A DNA stretch of 64,000 nt from Diospyros lotus (GCF_014633365.1 NC_068338.1:19044616-19108615); one strand, 5' to 3'. Counted from the first letter of the stretch, positions 34,512 through 47,619 are shown. The notes: a model not told the origin generated them from the letters alone. Program-made: numbers and translations.

Positions 34512-37166
34512 TGTAACACCCTACTTTTCGGGCGCGTTATAACTTGGGACAATTCTGGAATAATAAATTTTTTCCTTTCAAACTTAAAACTAAATCACAT
34601 CATTCCTCGTATCCGTCCCAGAATTCCCAATCATTTTCTCGAAAGAGAATCATTATACACATCAAATGCGGAAGTAAGGATCGAACCTGATGTCTTAACA
34701 TTAATCGAAATTCAGATCTTACATCATCATTCCTTAACACAACTTAATACAAAACATAAGTTAACAACTAATATTAATCCTAAATAAGGTTATACATCCT
34801 TATACTTTCAAAACATCCAGAATTTAAAGTAGCAGAACTTAAATACACATGCTACATAACATACATTTCATTCCTCATGCATTCTGCTAAGTGCCATTTC
34901 ATGCCTTATTCATCCTCATATCTACTAAAATCTCCATCTGGAATGTTTGAATATTCTAGGGGCAAAGTCCAAGTTAGATGATGAATCATCTAAGTAAGGG
35001 TACAGAAAACATATTTCGTGCATGAATGTAATGTCTTACTCATCGTAAGGGTCAACTGCACCTTTCATGCTACTCACCATTTTTGCGGCCACCTTTTTCG
35101 AAGTCAGGGTGTATGGGTGCACCCTTAATAAAGCAACGGTGCCAGTTCGTACTTCTTACGGCCACAATGCGCGTGATCAATGATATCAACGTGTACATAT
35201 GCATTTCATAGCAAGTCATGTATGCAGTCTACGTGATGGATACATATCAGAGCATGTTAATATGATGAAAGCATTCCCGAGAATCAGGGTTTGAAACATA
35301 AATCACCTACAACCAACCATTTTTCATAAAACTAAATCCAGTTGGAAAGTATCATTTACCTTTTCAAGCTTATCGGGCTACCTCAATATCAGTGCATTGC
35401 CTCGAAATATGTGCATCGTCTCGATTTGCGTGCCAATCTCAAAATTTGTACAAGTTACTTCAACTTTAGCCTTAAAGCATCCTAATCACCATATTTATTT
35501 AAATAAGTATTAAAACCTATTTTTCATAATTTCTTGCATTTTATTTATTTTTCTTTCTATTTCTTCCTATTTTTCCTCAATAAATCCAAACTAAATATTG
35601 CTTAAATATTTTCTCAAATATTTTACTATGAAAATTCATAAAATAATATTTTTGAATTTTTGGAATTTTCTAGGGAGTTTTACTTACCTTGACTTAGCCT
35701 TTCTGACTTTCTCGGTTTGCGTGCTATATCCTCGAAATGCGTCTCCGAACCATTTTTTTCTCCAAAATCTCCAGAATATTAATAAATCTCTATTTCCCAT
35801 TTTTTGAGATTTTTTTTCAAAAATTTTCTCTATTGTCTTCTATTTTTCCTTCATTTCTTTTCCTTTCTTCCTTTTTCTTTTCTTTTCTTTTTTTCTTTTC
35901 TTCTTTTTTTTTCTTCCCTTCTTCTTCTTCCTCCTGCCTGCAACTCCTGCGCCTCTACTTCTTCTTCTCTTTTCTTTTCTTCTTCTCCTTTTTCTTTTCT
36001 TTCTTCTTTCTCTTCTTCTTCTTCTTCTTCTTCCTTCTCTTATCTTCTTCTTCCTCTTCCCGCGCCTGCCATGCAGGCACAGCAGCTTTGCCCAGCAGCC
36101 ACACTACCATGTTGTCACCTCTCGCTTCCGCTGCCACTGCTCGCCACTGGCTGCCCCAACGACCACCACCATCGCGGCCATCAACCGGCCTCCGCGTGTG
36201 GCTGCTCCAGCCTGCCCGGCTTGTTGCTCGCATCGGCCATGGCCACCTGCAACCTTGAGAGCTTGCGGCTATGGCCGCTTGTGGCTGTTGATGCGGTTTG
36301 GGTCTGCCTTTGGCCACTATTTGCTCACTTCCATGGCTGCCTTGCTTGCTGCCTTTGGCTTCTCCTTCTTGTTACAACTTCTGGTTATTGCTTGTTGTCA
36401 TTTGCGCGTCATTGCCATTTTCTCCTTCTTCATTTTTTGATGCTGCTTCCTCTACTTCTTCTCCTATTTATAGCTGATTCACCATCGCCTCACACTTGCT
36501 TGCCCATACTTTCTTTGCGTGAGAATTATTCCATAAATCTTACAGAGGCATGGCTGGACAATTATAGGGCGTGTTATTTGCGTGCACAGACATGCATTGT
36601 ATATATATATATATACATATATAATACTATATAATACATTATATATAAGAAAATTAAACCTTTAGACTCTAATTTTTATCTCTATTTTACTCTGGCAATT
36701 TCGTAATTGCAATTATACCTTCAAACACTGAATTAATTTGCATTTCGATACAGAAAACGCAAAATTAATAACTTCAAAGTTACTCGACAATGCCGATTTC
36801 ACCCCAATATCCTCACCGGGCCATTGTTTCATCCTGAAACCACTGAAGGGTTGCTCATTATGCAAAATCGAAGCCCCCTAGGATTCCGTTGATTTTTCGA
36901 GAGTCTCCTACAAAGATTCGATTTTGCAGCCTTAATGGTAGCTGCATTTTAGCTGTACCAAAAATTGTTCTCGATTTGATTTCTTTCGATACCATAAATG
37001 TTATCTTGGAACACTCATTGAGACCATATCATTTTTCTTAGATAATTTCACTCCGAAACACTCCCTGTAGTTGATTCGGTACTTATAACTACTATCAAAC
37101 TAATTTTTCGGTTTTCTAAACTTATCGAAATTACGTGGCAAGCTCATACAAACATGGGGTATTACA
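34512..37166 (-). mobile_element. Gypsy LTR, probably solo (- orientation)
   Basis: + strand ends TGTAACACCCTAC and GGGGTATTACA. On the - strand it aligns with the solo LTR at 26717-31650 (without the nested insert), sharing GGTACAGCTAAAATGCAG-type blocks, the TCACCGGGC block and the region GGTGATTAGG. About 2.65 kb and no internal domains. Flanking 5-mers (GGTAC, TCTGG) do not match, so its insertion history is unclear. Confidence 0.75.
35812..36060. repeat. Pyrimidine-rich (CTT/TTC) tract inside the LTR
   Basis: Long runs of TTTTCTTTTC and CTTCTTCTTC. It creates a 276-codon + strand frame (35804-36634) of Phe/Ser/Leu composition, which is not a credible gene. Confidence 0.85.
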
Positions 37167-39560
37167 ATCTGGATGGCTGGAGGTGTATTTGGATGTCTTT
37201 GGGAGTGATTAAGAGTGATATCCGGATATGGGGTGAGACATCCAGATGTTCAAAGTCAAGTTCGTGAGTGATATTCGGATGCTATAGTAGCACATCCGGA
37301 TGGGTATCCGGATATGGGCTAAGTCATTCGGATGCACCATGTTTCAGAAATTTAGCTTCGATAAGGTTTCGTATTTTAGTCATAACTTTCTCGTCCGAAC
37401 TCCGATTGAGATAATTCAAGATGATATGGAAATCCAAGAAAAAGATATACGACTTTTATGTTTTGATTTTTCAAAGATTCTAGTTTAATGGAGGTATAAA
37501 TTTGGCTTGAAGTTTGCTACTATTGCGTTATATTTGAATGTGAATTTACAGTTCAACAGCGTTTGGTATTCCGATCATATCTCTCTCGTTCGAACTCCGA
37601 TTGAGATGATTCAAGATTCTATGGAAATATAAGAGGAAGATCTACAACTTTTGTGTTTTAAGTTTTCAAATATTCTGGCTCTATGGAGGTCAAAAATTGG
37701 CTTGAAATTGCTACCATGGTGATCTATCCGGATAAGGCTATCTTTGGAGGGTAGTATTCGGATGGGTTGATATATATCCGGATGAGACACACACTCATCT
37801 AGATGTTACTCACATGGCTTCCCAAGGCTCATTCTGATAAGCCATTTTCTATTCGGATGATTGAGAAACGATTCAGCAACCTGTTTACGATGGTCAGGGA
37901 GGGACAAGAGGTGAGATGATGAGCCGACAATGGCCACCGGAGTGGCCGAAATTTTGAGAAAATTGGCCAAGAAAGCTGGCCGAAAATGGTGAGACCTACA
38001 ACTTGCTTTTGCAAGCAAATATCGATACTTTTAGGTCGATCTAGGGGCGATGAGAACGCTTAAGGCAATGGGCAAGGCGGTTAAGGCCATTTGGAGCTTC
38101 AACATCGCCTATAAATAGAGCTCAATGATGGCCTAAATTTTTGAGAAATGAAAGCTCAAATCGAAGTCATTTTCGAACGAATTGAGAGGGAAGGATAGAG
38201 GGCTTTTGTTGCCCATAAGTTAGAGAGCATATTTGGAGAATTTGGTGAGCAACGGAGGAGAATTGAAGTTTCATCGGAACCCTAGGAGGTCCGCCTGGCC
38301 AAATCTTCGAGCTTCAATTTGAGGCACTTCCCAAACTCCTTTCAAGCCAATTTAGGTAACCCTAGGATCAATTCAACCTGTAGTTTAACTAGGTGCAAAA
38401 ATCTCAATTTTTCGGTGTGCCGTACTCGGGGATGATGACCAGCGCATTAAGCTCACGCGCCAGTCTCACTCGCCCTATCAGGCGCTGGCGCGTTGGACCT
38501 TATTAATTTTTTAATTTTTTTTAATATTTAAAAAAAATTATTTTAGGATTTTCTGTGAAAAATATTTGAAAAAAAAGTGAGGTAGGTATTTATTTTGGTT
38601 TTTTAGAGAGAAATAATTAAAAAAATAGAGAAAAAGGCAAGAAAATTAAAGAAAAATAGGTTTTATTGATTATTTAAATAAATATCTTGTCTAGGGTGCC
38701 TTTGGACTTGAGGTGAAACATTTGATGCGAATTTCAAAGTTGGCACGCAAATCGAGACAGTTTGCACGCTTTTCAAGGTATCTCGATTTTTATGAGAGGT
38801 GAGTGATTTTATCCCTATAACCCATATTCGATACGATTACCTTTCTATGCATGATAATTACATATGTTATGATCAATTTCGTCATATTGGTTCATATACT
38901 ATTGCATGAAAAGTTGTGATACTCAGAAGGCATGATATTATCGTCATATTGAAACTCGTGCATGAGGTTGGAATGTCGTCCTAAGAGTGTAACCATAATT
39001 CCCCGAGGGAATTGATGGAACAACGTTAGGGTTATCCTACAAAGGTTCAAGATTTTGACTAGGGTTCTGTGCCAGACTGGTAGGTTAGAGAAGTTACACT
39101 AAGGGTATCTGCTTATAAATGTCCATGCATCATTCATTCATTTATGCTTGTCTAACCCTCACTTAAAAGATTTCATCTTTTAATATTGGACTATGTCTCT
39201 GGAATATTCCACATTCCAGGCGAGGCAAGTGGCCGGAAGGGCAAGGAGGTGATCGAGGTCTTATCGCGATAGAAATTTTATGGGTCCCATATGGGGCTAG
39301 ACCATATGTTTCATTCGGCTGTATTACTTAGATTTTAAATAAATGTGTTGGGTAAATGATGTTGATGAACCTAGGTTATGTCTTCGAGATTTCATGCAGG
39401 TTCTGATCTTGCTTCCGCTTATGTTTAAATTGTATCATTCTTTTACTATGTTTGGGAGTGTTATTAAATAAAAGTTATGTTGAGGATTTATTGCCAGTTT
39501 ATGGTAAAAAAAAAAAAAAATCATAGCATATATTAATGTCCTAGAAAGCGGGGTGTTACA
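37167..39560 (+). repeat. 5' LTR of the Tekay/Del-like element (5' portion unmatched)
   Basis: 38390-39560 matches 48676-49870 closely, and 37917-37975 matches 48618-48670. Bases 37167-37916 have no match in the 3' LTR. Inside that part, 37391-37500 and 37578-37690 are a direct duplication around GAACTCCGATTGAGAT, and GGATATGGG/CCGGAT phrases recur at 37150-37320. It ends GGGGTGTTACA. Confidence 0.65.
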
Positions 39561-39562
39561 AT

Positions 39563-39575
39563 TGGGATCAGAGCC
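39563..39575 (+). promoter_or_regulatory. Primer-binding site (tRNA-Met type, one mismatch)
   Basis: TGGGATCAGAGCC two bases after the LTR; the usual form is TGGTATCAGAGCC. Confidence 0.75.
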
Positions 39576-39795
39576 AAAGTTTTATTTAGAGATTTAGGAT
39601 AGATCATTTTGGGATCTATGAAACCAAGGTTTAGAAAAACTTAGATTAAGAAATCCTTATCTAGGGATTATGGACTTAAGTGTGCTGTAGTGAAAGTACA
39701 TGTCTAAGAAAGTTCTGGCTAAGGAAAGACTTAGTACTTATGTGTGTCCATTTGTGACCCACCTCTCTTTCCTAGGAGCTTACCTGGTGTACTAT

Positions 39796-42300
39796 TGTAA
39801 CACTCGGTGTAACCGGTGTTAAGAGTTTAGGAAAGAAAGTAAGTAAACTTCCAAAAATACCCTTGAGAAGGTGATGGATCCTTGAGATTGAGAATGCCCA
39901 TGAGAAGGGTATTTTGGTAATTTGGATAGTGAAGTCCAATAAAAAGGGTATTTTGGTAAATTGAAAATAATTCCTATGTGAAATTAGGTGTGTAAGTGAA
40001 TAAAATCCCAATTTGATATTTATGTGGAGATATATGGAATTAATAAATTCACAAAGGGTATTTTGGGAATTTTGGAATTTAATTCCATAAGAGGAATTTA
40101 ATTATGGAAAATAGGGAAAATGAAGAATATTAAATTATTGGAGGAAATAATTATATTTTTCCTTAAATTGGTGGATAATTGGAGTGATGCCACATGGATG
40201 GTGGAGATGGAAGCTTGGAAGCCAAGATTAGTGTCTTGTAATAACACTTGGCATTTTGTGGTCCAAGTTAAATGGAGAGATTAAATTAAATGCTAAAAGA
40301 AATTCTAATTAGTCTTTCAATCATTTAATGTAGAGTATGATTATGGAGAATTAAATAAATCCAAAGGAAAATGGGAAATTAGTCTCCCATTAATGATGGA
40401 AATTAGTCACTCATTTATGAGTGAAAATGGGAGGATTTATTTAAATGAGAAAGAGTGAAATTAGTCACTCAAGTTGATTTGTTGAAATTAGTCAAAATAA
40501 ATATTTGAGAAAATGGCTAATTATGGTATTGGAAGACTAAATGATCCAAGGGTTAGGATCAAGTCTTGAAAAGGTGAGATATATCCAATGGCTTGGATTA
40601 AGTCTTGAAAATGGCATATAATTGTCTCATTAAAATAAATGAGAAAGAAATGGAATTTTCAAGAGGGATTCAATGGTTGAGATTTGGCCTTGAAAAAGGG
40701 AAAGAAATCCAATGGTTGGGATTTTAGAAGACTAAAGCACATGGATTGTGCTTTTGGTAGAAGGCTAGGATTTGTTCTCTCAAATCCATAAAGATCCAAA
40801 GGCCTAGATGCATTCTTGAAATATGGGGGAACTAGTATAAAATGGTAAGAAGGGAAGTCTTGGTTTCCTTTGGCCATTTGGAGAATGAAATGAAGAATGA
40901 AGGAAAGAAAGGGAGATAAGAAAGTCTCTCGTGGAAGAAAAATTGAAGAAGAAGAGAATAAATCAAGACGGGAGAAAATGAAGATGGAAGCTCTCTTGAA
41001 ATGGAGATTTAATATTTAAGAATGAGGTAAGGGAAGGCCCCAAGTGGTGGAGGCCTTGCATTGCATTGTAAGTAGGTTGCATAAATTTTTATGTATCTTT
41101 TTGCATGCTTTATTTGTTCATGAGACCTATGGCCATGGGGGTGGGAAAGAAATGGTAGGTTGATGCCTCAAACCATGTTGGGTTGTGAGGATGGAATGAC
41201 CTAACTATACTTGCATGCATTTGTCATTACATAGACTTGTTATGCTTTTATTTACCTTGCATATGCACTCTTATTGAGCTTTTGAGCTCATGAGGTTTTA
41301 TCCTCCCCTTATAGGTTCTTCTTATGTTAAAGAAGAGAAGGGAAAGTGCAAGCTAGTGGTTGGAAGCTCTTGGAGTATATTACATTTATTTTTGTTGTAA
41401 AGTTAAGGCTTAAAGAAGCCTAGGCATGTGATTATTTTATTTGTGACCTTATGGCTTAGGGAAGCCTATTTGTTGTATTTAATCATGTGTGGTGTTTATT
41501 TATGAATGTTGTTATGTGAGCAACAATATGTTGTGTAAGGCTCATGTGTGAAATGGAAGGAGACTTTGATATATGTTGTGTAATAATCAAAGAGGTGGAG
41601 TAAGCCTTAATTATGGAAAAATAGAGGCAAAAATGGAGGGAATGTGAAGCATATTATTAATTTTTTTATTTCTGGAAAAATTGGGTTAGGAGGCCCAAGA
41701 AAAAAAATATATATTTCTGGAAGCAGCAGCAAAGCAGGCAGCAGCCTGCGTGCGGGCTGGGCCGCGCCCTTATGCGGGCGCGCGCGGGCAGGCGCGACCA
41801 GCTCCCAACGGGGCCCCGTCGGCAAAGTTTTTTAAAATTTGGAATTTTGGGGAATTAAAGGGGCATTTCTAAATTGATTTTGGGCCCCGGAAGAATTTTC
41901 ATAATAAAGGGATTTTTCGGGCATTTTTGGAGAAAATGTCAAAATTTTGAAAAATTGAAAATGATGAGTTTTTCCTCCAAAATGGATAATAAATCAATGG
42001 ATTGATTTAAATAGTGATTTTATGGAGCTCGATAAAAATTCTTGAATGGGAAAAGAATTAAAAATAATTGAGAAATGGCGATTGGGCATCTGTATGAGAT
42101 TTTCTTTATAGCCAATGTGGTGTGGCTAAAGCCCAATTCTGCTAGTAAATCCTGGGCTCAGGGAAGGGAAGGACGAGCCTAGTTCCCACCTAGGGTGTTT
42201 CTTCTTGAAACATGGTCCACCCTTCACCAAAGACCGGGCAGGTGGACAACTCGGGTGATTGTTCACGAGTAACACCCGTAAGTGGGAGCGAGGCGTTACA
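39796..42300 (+). mobile_element. Solo gypsy LTR with ACTAT target duplication in the leader
   Basis: 2505 bp, starting TGTAACACTCGG and ending GCGAGGCGTTACA, flanked by ACTAT at 39791-39795 and 42301-42305. It sits between the primer site and the coding region of the Tekay/Del-like element. It has no internal domains and includes a very GC-rich stretch at 41725-41820 (GGGCTGGGCCGCGCCC, GGGCGCGCGCGGGC). Confidence 0.92.
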
Positions 42301-42376
42301 ACTATTCATGTACAGACACTATGTGTCTACTATTCCCGATGAATAATGGAGATCTAATCGGTTTTTCAATATTAGA

Positions 42377-42829
42377 ATGGAAGGAGACTACCTTGAGCAG
42401 TTCTGGGTGACCCACTGGACCAGCCGATGGGTGGACAACAAACCAATAATGGTAGACATCTTCGGTCGCCTTGATCTTGTCGAAGGTATACTAAGAGATG
42501 TGTTGTCGAGCAGTTTCGTACGGCCAACCCTGATGCTCGCCCAGGTGGAATTTTTGATAAATCACATGGAAGGGGTTTGGAGAGACCTAACTGAAGGACT
42601 TCACCTTCAAGGAAATTACGCACCCTTATACTTTTATTGCCAATAGTTTCGCGACCATGCCGCCAACATGTATGAGGGGATTGAAGTAGAAGGAGACGCA
42701 ATGTTGGACTCAGATGAAGATTGGGATGACATCGAGGCAGTCGAAGCCAATATGATGGGCACTGGCTACCTTGACTTAGACGACGAGAAGAAGAAGCAAC
42801 TGTGCACGATGACCTCAATGGACCTATAG
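42377..42829 (+). CDS. Accessory ORF upstream of gag, unknown function, one internal stop
   Basis: The frame runs from ATG 42377 to TAG 42827-42829, about 150 codons, with a single TAG at 42644-42646. The C-terminal half is strongly acidic (LDSDEDWDDIEAVEAN) and ends with a Lys-rich turn (DDEKKKQLC). No domain is recognised. Constraint is suggested by the continuous frame on both sides of the stop in an otherwise decayed element. The segment between it and gag ends in TTGTCTTGTCTTTCAG directly before gag ATG 43041, which looks like a 3' splice site. It could be a non-structural leader protein of the element or an N-terminal gag exon. Confidence 0.45.
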
Positions 42830-43040
42830 CCGAATCTGAAAATGACACAGGGAACGACGATGCTTGGGTCTGGAAGTCAACCAGCCCATAGGAAGAATCA
42901 TGGACGATTTTATTTCGCTTATTAATGTGTCAGATATGTGATGTGTGCTTTTCTTAAACGATGTTATATGTATCGTATTTTGAAATGAAATTCCGTTTTG
43001 AAGAAATTCTCATGGAATGAGATATTGTCTTGTCTTTCAG

Positions 43041-44594
43041 ATGGTAACTATAAGACAACAACGGAACATGACTCCTGTCAACCCCAATCGAGAAATCAAG
43101 GATGTAAGAAACAGTGGGAATCGCCGCTACAGTCGCGTCAATAGTAGTAACACCCGAACTGAGGAACAAGAGACAAAATCAGCAATCCTCGAAAAACGAT
43201 TGGATCGGATTGAGAAGATCCTAGAGAATCTTGTAACCCACACAACTAGGAGAGAACTGACCAGGCACACTGATAATTTGCTGGAACAGTATTGGTGACA
43301 GCGACCACCAATGTTCAAGGGAAAACCCCATGATGACCCCAGCATGGCCGAATACTAGTTGGAGTAAATAGAGAAGTTGCTTCGACATCTGCAGTACAAT
43401 TATGAGGATAAATTGAATTGTGCCACTTTCATGTTGGAGGAAGAAGCTGGAAGATGGAGGCAGACAACAGAACGAGCTTTACAACAATCCCACTCAAGAT
43501 AAGGATCAGAGGCCGATGAGGCTCCGGTATCAGTCTGGGAGGTATTCAAGAAAGCCTTCAGTGATAAGTATTTTCCTCTTAGCTGGAGGCAGGAAAAGAA
43601 TTGGGAGTTTACAAACCTAAAGAAGACCGGGGAAATGTCAGTGGCTCAATATGACACTCGATTCAATCAACTCATCAAATACGTGCCAATGTATGATGCC
43701 GATGAATGGCAAAAGGCACAAAAGTTTATGTCAGGGCTTTGAGTAGAGCTACTGCAGGCCTTGAGCACTTGGTTGATCGACTCCTATGAAGAGGCCTTGA
43801 GTAAAGCTTTGATAACAGAAAGGAATCTTCTTCAATTGAAGCTCATTAGGTCTAGTGAAACGAAGGGAAACTGAAAACAGAAATCGGGAAATAAAAGCTC
43901 CCAGAACAGCAGGCAATGCCCCAAATGCAAGAAGAACCATCCGAGAAAGAAATGCTTGGCAGGAACATCCAGCTGTTACTCGTGCGGAGAACGAGGACAC
44001 ATAAGTAGAGACTATCGCAAGAGAAAAGAAACAACCCCGATGAAAGACCTAACAAAGGTGGTGTGTTTCCAGTGCGATCAACAAGGGCACTATTCTAGGA
44101 ACTGCCCGAAGAAGCCGAAACTCAAACAAGCAGAAGGACCAGCTAAAAAAGCAGGGGAGGCTCGTGGGACTCATCAAGGACGCGTTTACAACCTCACCAA
44201 GGAAGATGTGGGGGAAGATCCGGCAGTCATACAAGGTACACTCTTTATATTGGATACCTCTGTGCATGCATTGATAGACCTTGGGTCAACGCATTGGTTT
44301 ATGTCATATGCTTTGGTTGCAAGTTTGGGGGTAGAAACTAAACCTATGGAGTTTCTGATAGTAATTTCAACACCCATGGGTAAAAATGCAAGGTCTTCAA
44401 AAGTGTTAAAAGGATGTGAAATTAGTTTAAGTGATGCCCAGTTTCAAGTTGATCTAATTTTGCTAGAAGTATATGACTTCGACGTAATCTTAGGAATGGA
44501 CTTCTTATCTAGACACCATACCAGAATAGATTGTCGAAGGAAAATAATGACCATAAAGAAAACCAAAGGTGAATGGGTCAAATTTCGAGATTAG
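43041..44594 (+). pseudogene. gag: gag-protease remnant of the Tekay/Del-like element
   Basis: Starts at ATG 43041. A coiled-coil-like stretch (LEKRLDRIEKILENL) comes first, then PPMFKGKPHDDPSMAEY. The gag core WEVFKKAFSDKYFP and FTNLKKTGEMSVAQYDTRFNQL follows in a shifted frame. Three zinc-knuckle-like units are CPKCKKNHPRKKC, CYSCGERGHISRDY (last Cys now Tyr) and CFQCDQQGHYSRNC (44065-44106). The protease has ALIDLGSTHWF near 44270 (family DSGAT/DSGST) and VILGMDFLSRH. Stops occur at 43296, near 43356, 43365, 43498 and 43741. Confidence 0.82.
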
Positions 44595-44615
44595 GGTGAC
44601 CCCAAGAATGGGAAA

Positions 44616-46097
44616 ATGATTTTGGCCGAGAAAGCAAAAAAGTTGATAATCCAAGGAGCCCATGGATGTATAGTTTATGCTCGATTGGAAGAGAAAGAAG
44701 TACTAGAACTCAAGGAGGTGCGGATAGTACGAGAGTATGAGGATGTGTTTCCAGAAGAGCTACCAGGGCTACCGCCACCTCGAGAGATCGAATTCTCAAT
44801 TGAGCTAATGCCAGGAACCAAACCGATATCAATTCCTCCATATCGAATGGCTTCGGTAGAAATGAAGGAATTAAGGAGTCATCTTTAGGAACTGATAGAT
44901 AAGGGATTCATTAGGCCGAGCACATCGCCATGGGGCGCGCTAGTATTATTTGTAAAAAAGAAGGACAGAAGTTTGAGAATGTGCATTGACTATCGTCAGC
45001 TAAATAAAGCCACAGTAAAGAATAGGTATCCACTCTCGAGGATCGATGAGCTGTTCGATCAGCTACAAGGAGCAAAGATATTTTCAAAAATTGACTTAAG
45101 GTCTGGATATTATCAATTGAGGATTAAGCCTGATGATATTCTGAAAACGATTTTTCGGTCAAGGTATAACCATTTTGAGTATTTCGTGAAGCCATTCGGG
45201 TTAACAAATGCTCCAGCAGCATTTATGGACCTCATGAATAGGGTGTTCAAACCCTATTTGGATTAGTTTGTGATTGTATTTATCAATGATATATTGATCA
45301 ATTCCTTGAATGAGAGCGACCGTGAGGAGCACTTAAGGACGGTGCTAGGAACTCTCAGGAAACATCAGTTGTACGCCAAGTTCTCAAAATGCAAGTTCTG
45401 GCTACCCCAAGTCGTGTTTCTTGGACATGTGATCTCTATCGAAGGAATCTCGGTAGATCTAGCAAAGGTTGAGGCTGTTTAGGGATGGAAACAGCTAATG
45501 AGTGTGATAGAGGTACGAAGCTTTTTAGGATTGGCAGGCTACTATCAAAGATTCGTGGAAGGATTTTTGAAATTAGTCGCACCTATAACGAGGCTTATTC
45601 GGAAAGATGTTAAGTTTGAATGGACTACCAAGTGCGAGGAAAGTTTTCACGAGCTCAAAAATCGTCAAACCACGGCACCTATTTTAGCACTGCCAGGTGG
45701 GCCCAGAGGATTCGTTGTGTATACGGATGCCTCTAAGATATGTCTAGGTTGCATGTTAATGCAACACAGACGAGTGATCGCTTATGGATCGTGATAGTTA
45801 AAGAGGCACAAGGTAAACTACCTAACGCATGATCTGGAATTGGCAGCCGTAATATATGCTCTAAAACTATGGAGACATTACATGTATGGTGAAACCTTTG
45901 AGGTGTTCACAGACCACAAGAGCCTGAAGTATGTGTTCTCACAAAAGGAGTTGAACCTTAGACAGCGACGGTGGATGGAGTTTCTTAAGGACTACGACTG
46001 GACCATACAGTATCACTCGGGGCGTGCCAATGTGGTAGCTGACGCACTGAGTATGAATGTACCTATTTCAATGGTTGGGATGATGGCTCGTGAGTGA
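44616..46097 (+). pseudogene. pol: Reverse transcriptase-RNase H remnant (Tekay/Del-like)
   Basis: Blocks in order: [86 protein letters not shown] (45279-, family FIDDIL, so the first catalytic Asp is Asn), [11 protein letters not shown] and VRSFLGLAGYYQRFV. RNase H has [32 protein letters not shown] and [20 protein letters not shown]. Stops stand near 44886, 45264, 45480 and 45792. Confidence 0.88.
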
Positions 46098-47619
46098 AAA
46101 ATGTTATAGGCTCTTAGCCATCTAACGGTGAGTGTGGTGCCGAAAGAATCGTTCGTCCTTATCACTGGCATGGTAGTTCAGCTGGATTTGGTGAATGAAA
46201 TACGAGAGGCATATGTGGATGATAAGCAAATACATCTATGAGTGGACGAGCATGGCCAGCTTAAGAGACCTAATTTTGAAATGCATGATGGCATATTGAG
46301 ATTTCGGGGAAGGATTTACGTGCCAAACTTGAGAGACTTGAGGCAAAGGATTTTAAAGGAAGCCCATAGAACTTGTTATACGATACACCTGGGAGTCACT
46401 AAAATGAATAAAGATCTCCGAGAAGTCTATTGGTGGTCGGAATGAAAACAAGTGTAGCAAGGAAAGTAGCACAATGTGATACATGCCAGAGGGTAAAGAT
46501 TGAACACCAGAGACTGGCTGGGCTCATGAGACCATTAGATATCCCATAATGGAAATGGGAGCATGTTACGATGGATTTTGTGACGGGGTTTCCCAAGGGT
46601 CAGAAAGGTAATGATGCAATTTGGGTCATCGTAGATAGGCTAACAAAGTTAGCACACTTGTTGCCTACTCGAATGGATAGGCCAGTACGAAAGTTTGCGA
46701 AATAGTATATCAGAGAGATAATCAGACTTCATGGCACACCAGTAAGCATAGTCTCCGATCGAGATCTGAGATTTACCTTGAGATTTTGGGGAAGCCTACA
46801 GGAGTGCATGGGGACCTAACTAAATCTTAGTACGGCTTATCACCCGCAGACGGATGGACAGTCCGAAAGACCCATTCAAACACTAGAAGACATACTAAGG
46901 TCATGTGCCTTGGATTTTGAGGGTTAACTAGGAAGAGCATATGTCCTTGGTGGAGTTCGCTTATAACAACAGTTACATAGCAGTATAGGAATGGCACCTT
47001 ATGAGGCTCTGTATGGAAGAAAATGTCAATCACCTATCTGTTGGACTGAAGTAGAAGAGAGACAAATATTGGGGCCCGAACTAGTTTAACAGACTACAGA
47101 AAAGATTCGAAAGATCCAAGAGAGAATCCGAACCGCATAAAGTCGTCAAAAGTCTTATGTAGACAAAAGGAGGCGAGATCTGGAATTCAAGGCAGGAGAT
47201 CATGTGTATCTAAAGGTATCGCCCCAGCATTTGGCAACGCGGGGAAAGAAGAAAGGTAAGTTGAGGCCCCGATTTATAGGACCTTATCTGGTCAAAGGAC
47301 GAGTTGGACCGTTGGCTTACCGTTTAGAACTCCCCATTAGCCTGTCCAACATCCACGATGTCTTCCATGTGTCTCAGCTTCGGAGACATATACCGGATCC
47401 GACCCAAGAAATTCGTGTGAAGTAATCGAGCTAAGAAACGATTTGACTTATCCAGAGTCGCCCAAGCGAATCTTAGATATGTGCAACCAAGCTTTGAGAA
47501 ATAAAGTCATCCCGCTGGTAAAGATTCAATGGAAAAATCACACTGAGGAAGAAGCTATGTGGGAACTCGAGGATACGATTAGGAAAAAATATCCTCTGTT
47601 GTTCGAGGAAATAGCATGA
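46098..47619 (+). pseudogene. pol: Integrase with chromodomain-like C-terminus
   Basis: Zinc-binding part HRTCYTIHLGVTKM and CDTCQRVK. Core has [25 protein letters not shown] and [18 protein letters not shown], holding the three acidic positions. The C-terminal domain has DHVYLKVSP, LRPRFIGPYLV and DVFHVSQLRRHI. After TAA near 47424 a shifted frame gives LRNKVIPLVKIQWKNHTEEE and AMWELEDTIRKKYPLLF, the chromodomain-like tail of this lineage, ending at TGA 47617. Such a tail directs integration toward heterochromatin in related elements. Several internal stops. Confidence 0.85.

Noticed and set aside
35737..36634. 276-codon Phe/Leu/Ser-rich frame
   Set aside because: Produced by a pyrimidine tract inside an LTR; the reverse strand gives an equally open Lys/Glu frame.
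34507..37171. Target duplication for the - strand LTR
   Set aside because: Flanking 5-mers GGTAC and TCTGG do not match, so no insertion scar could be claimed.
42372..42848. 158-codon - strand frame
   Set aside because: It lies opposite the + strand accessory ORF and has no recognisable content; the + strand ORF is in element orientation.
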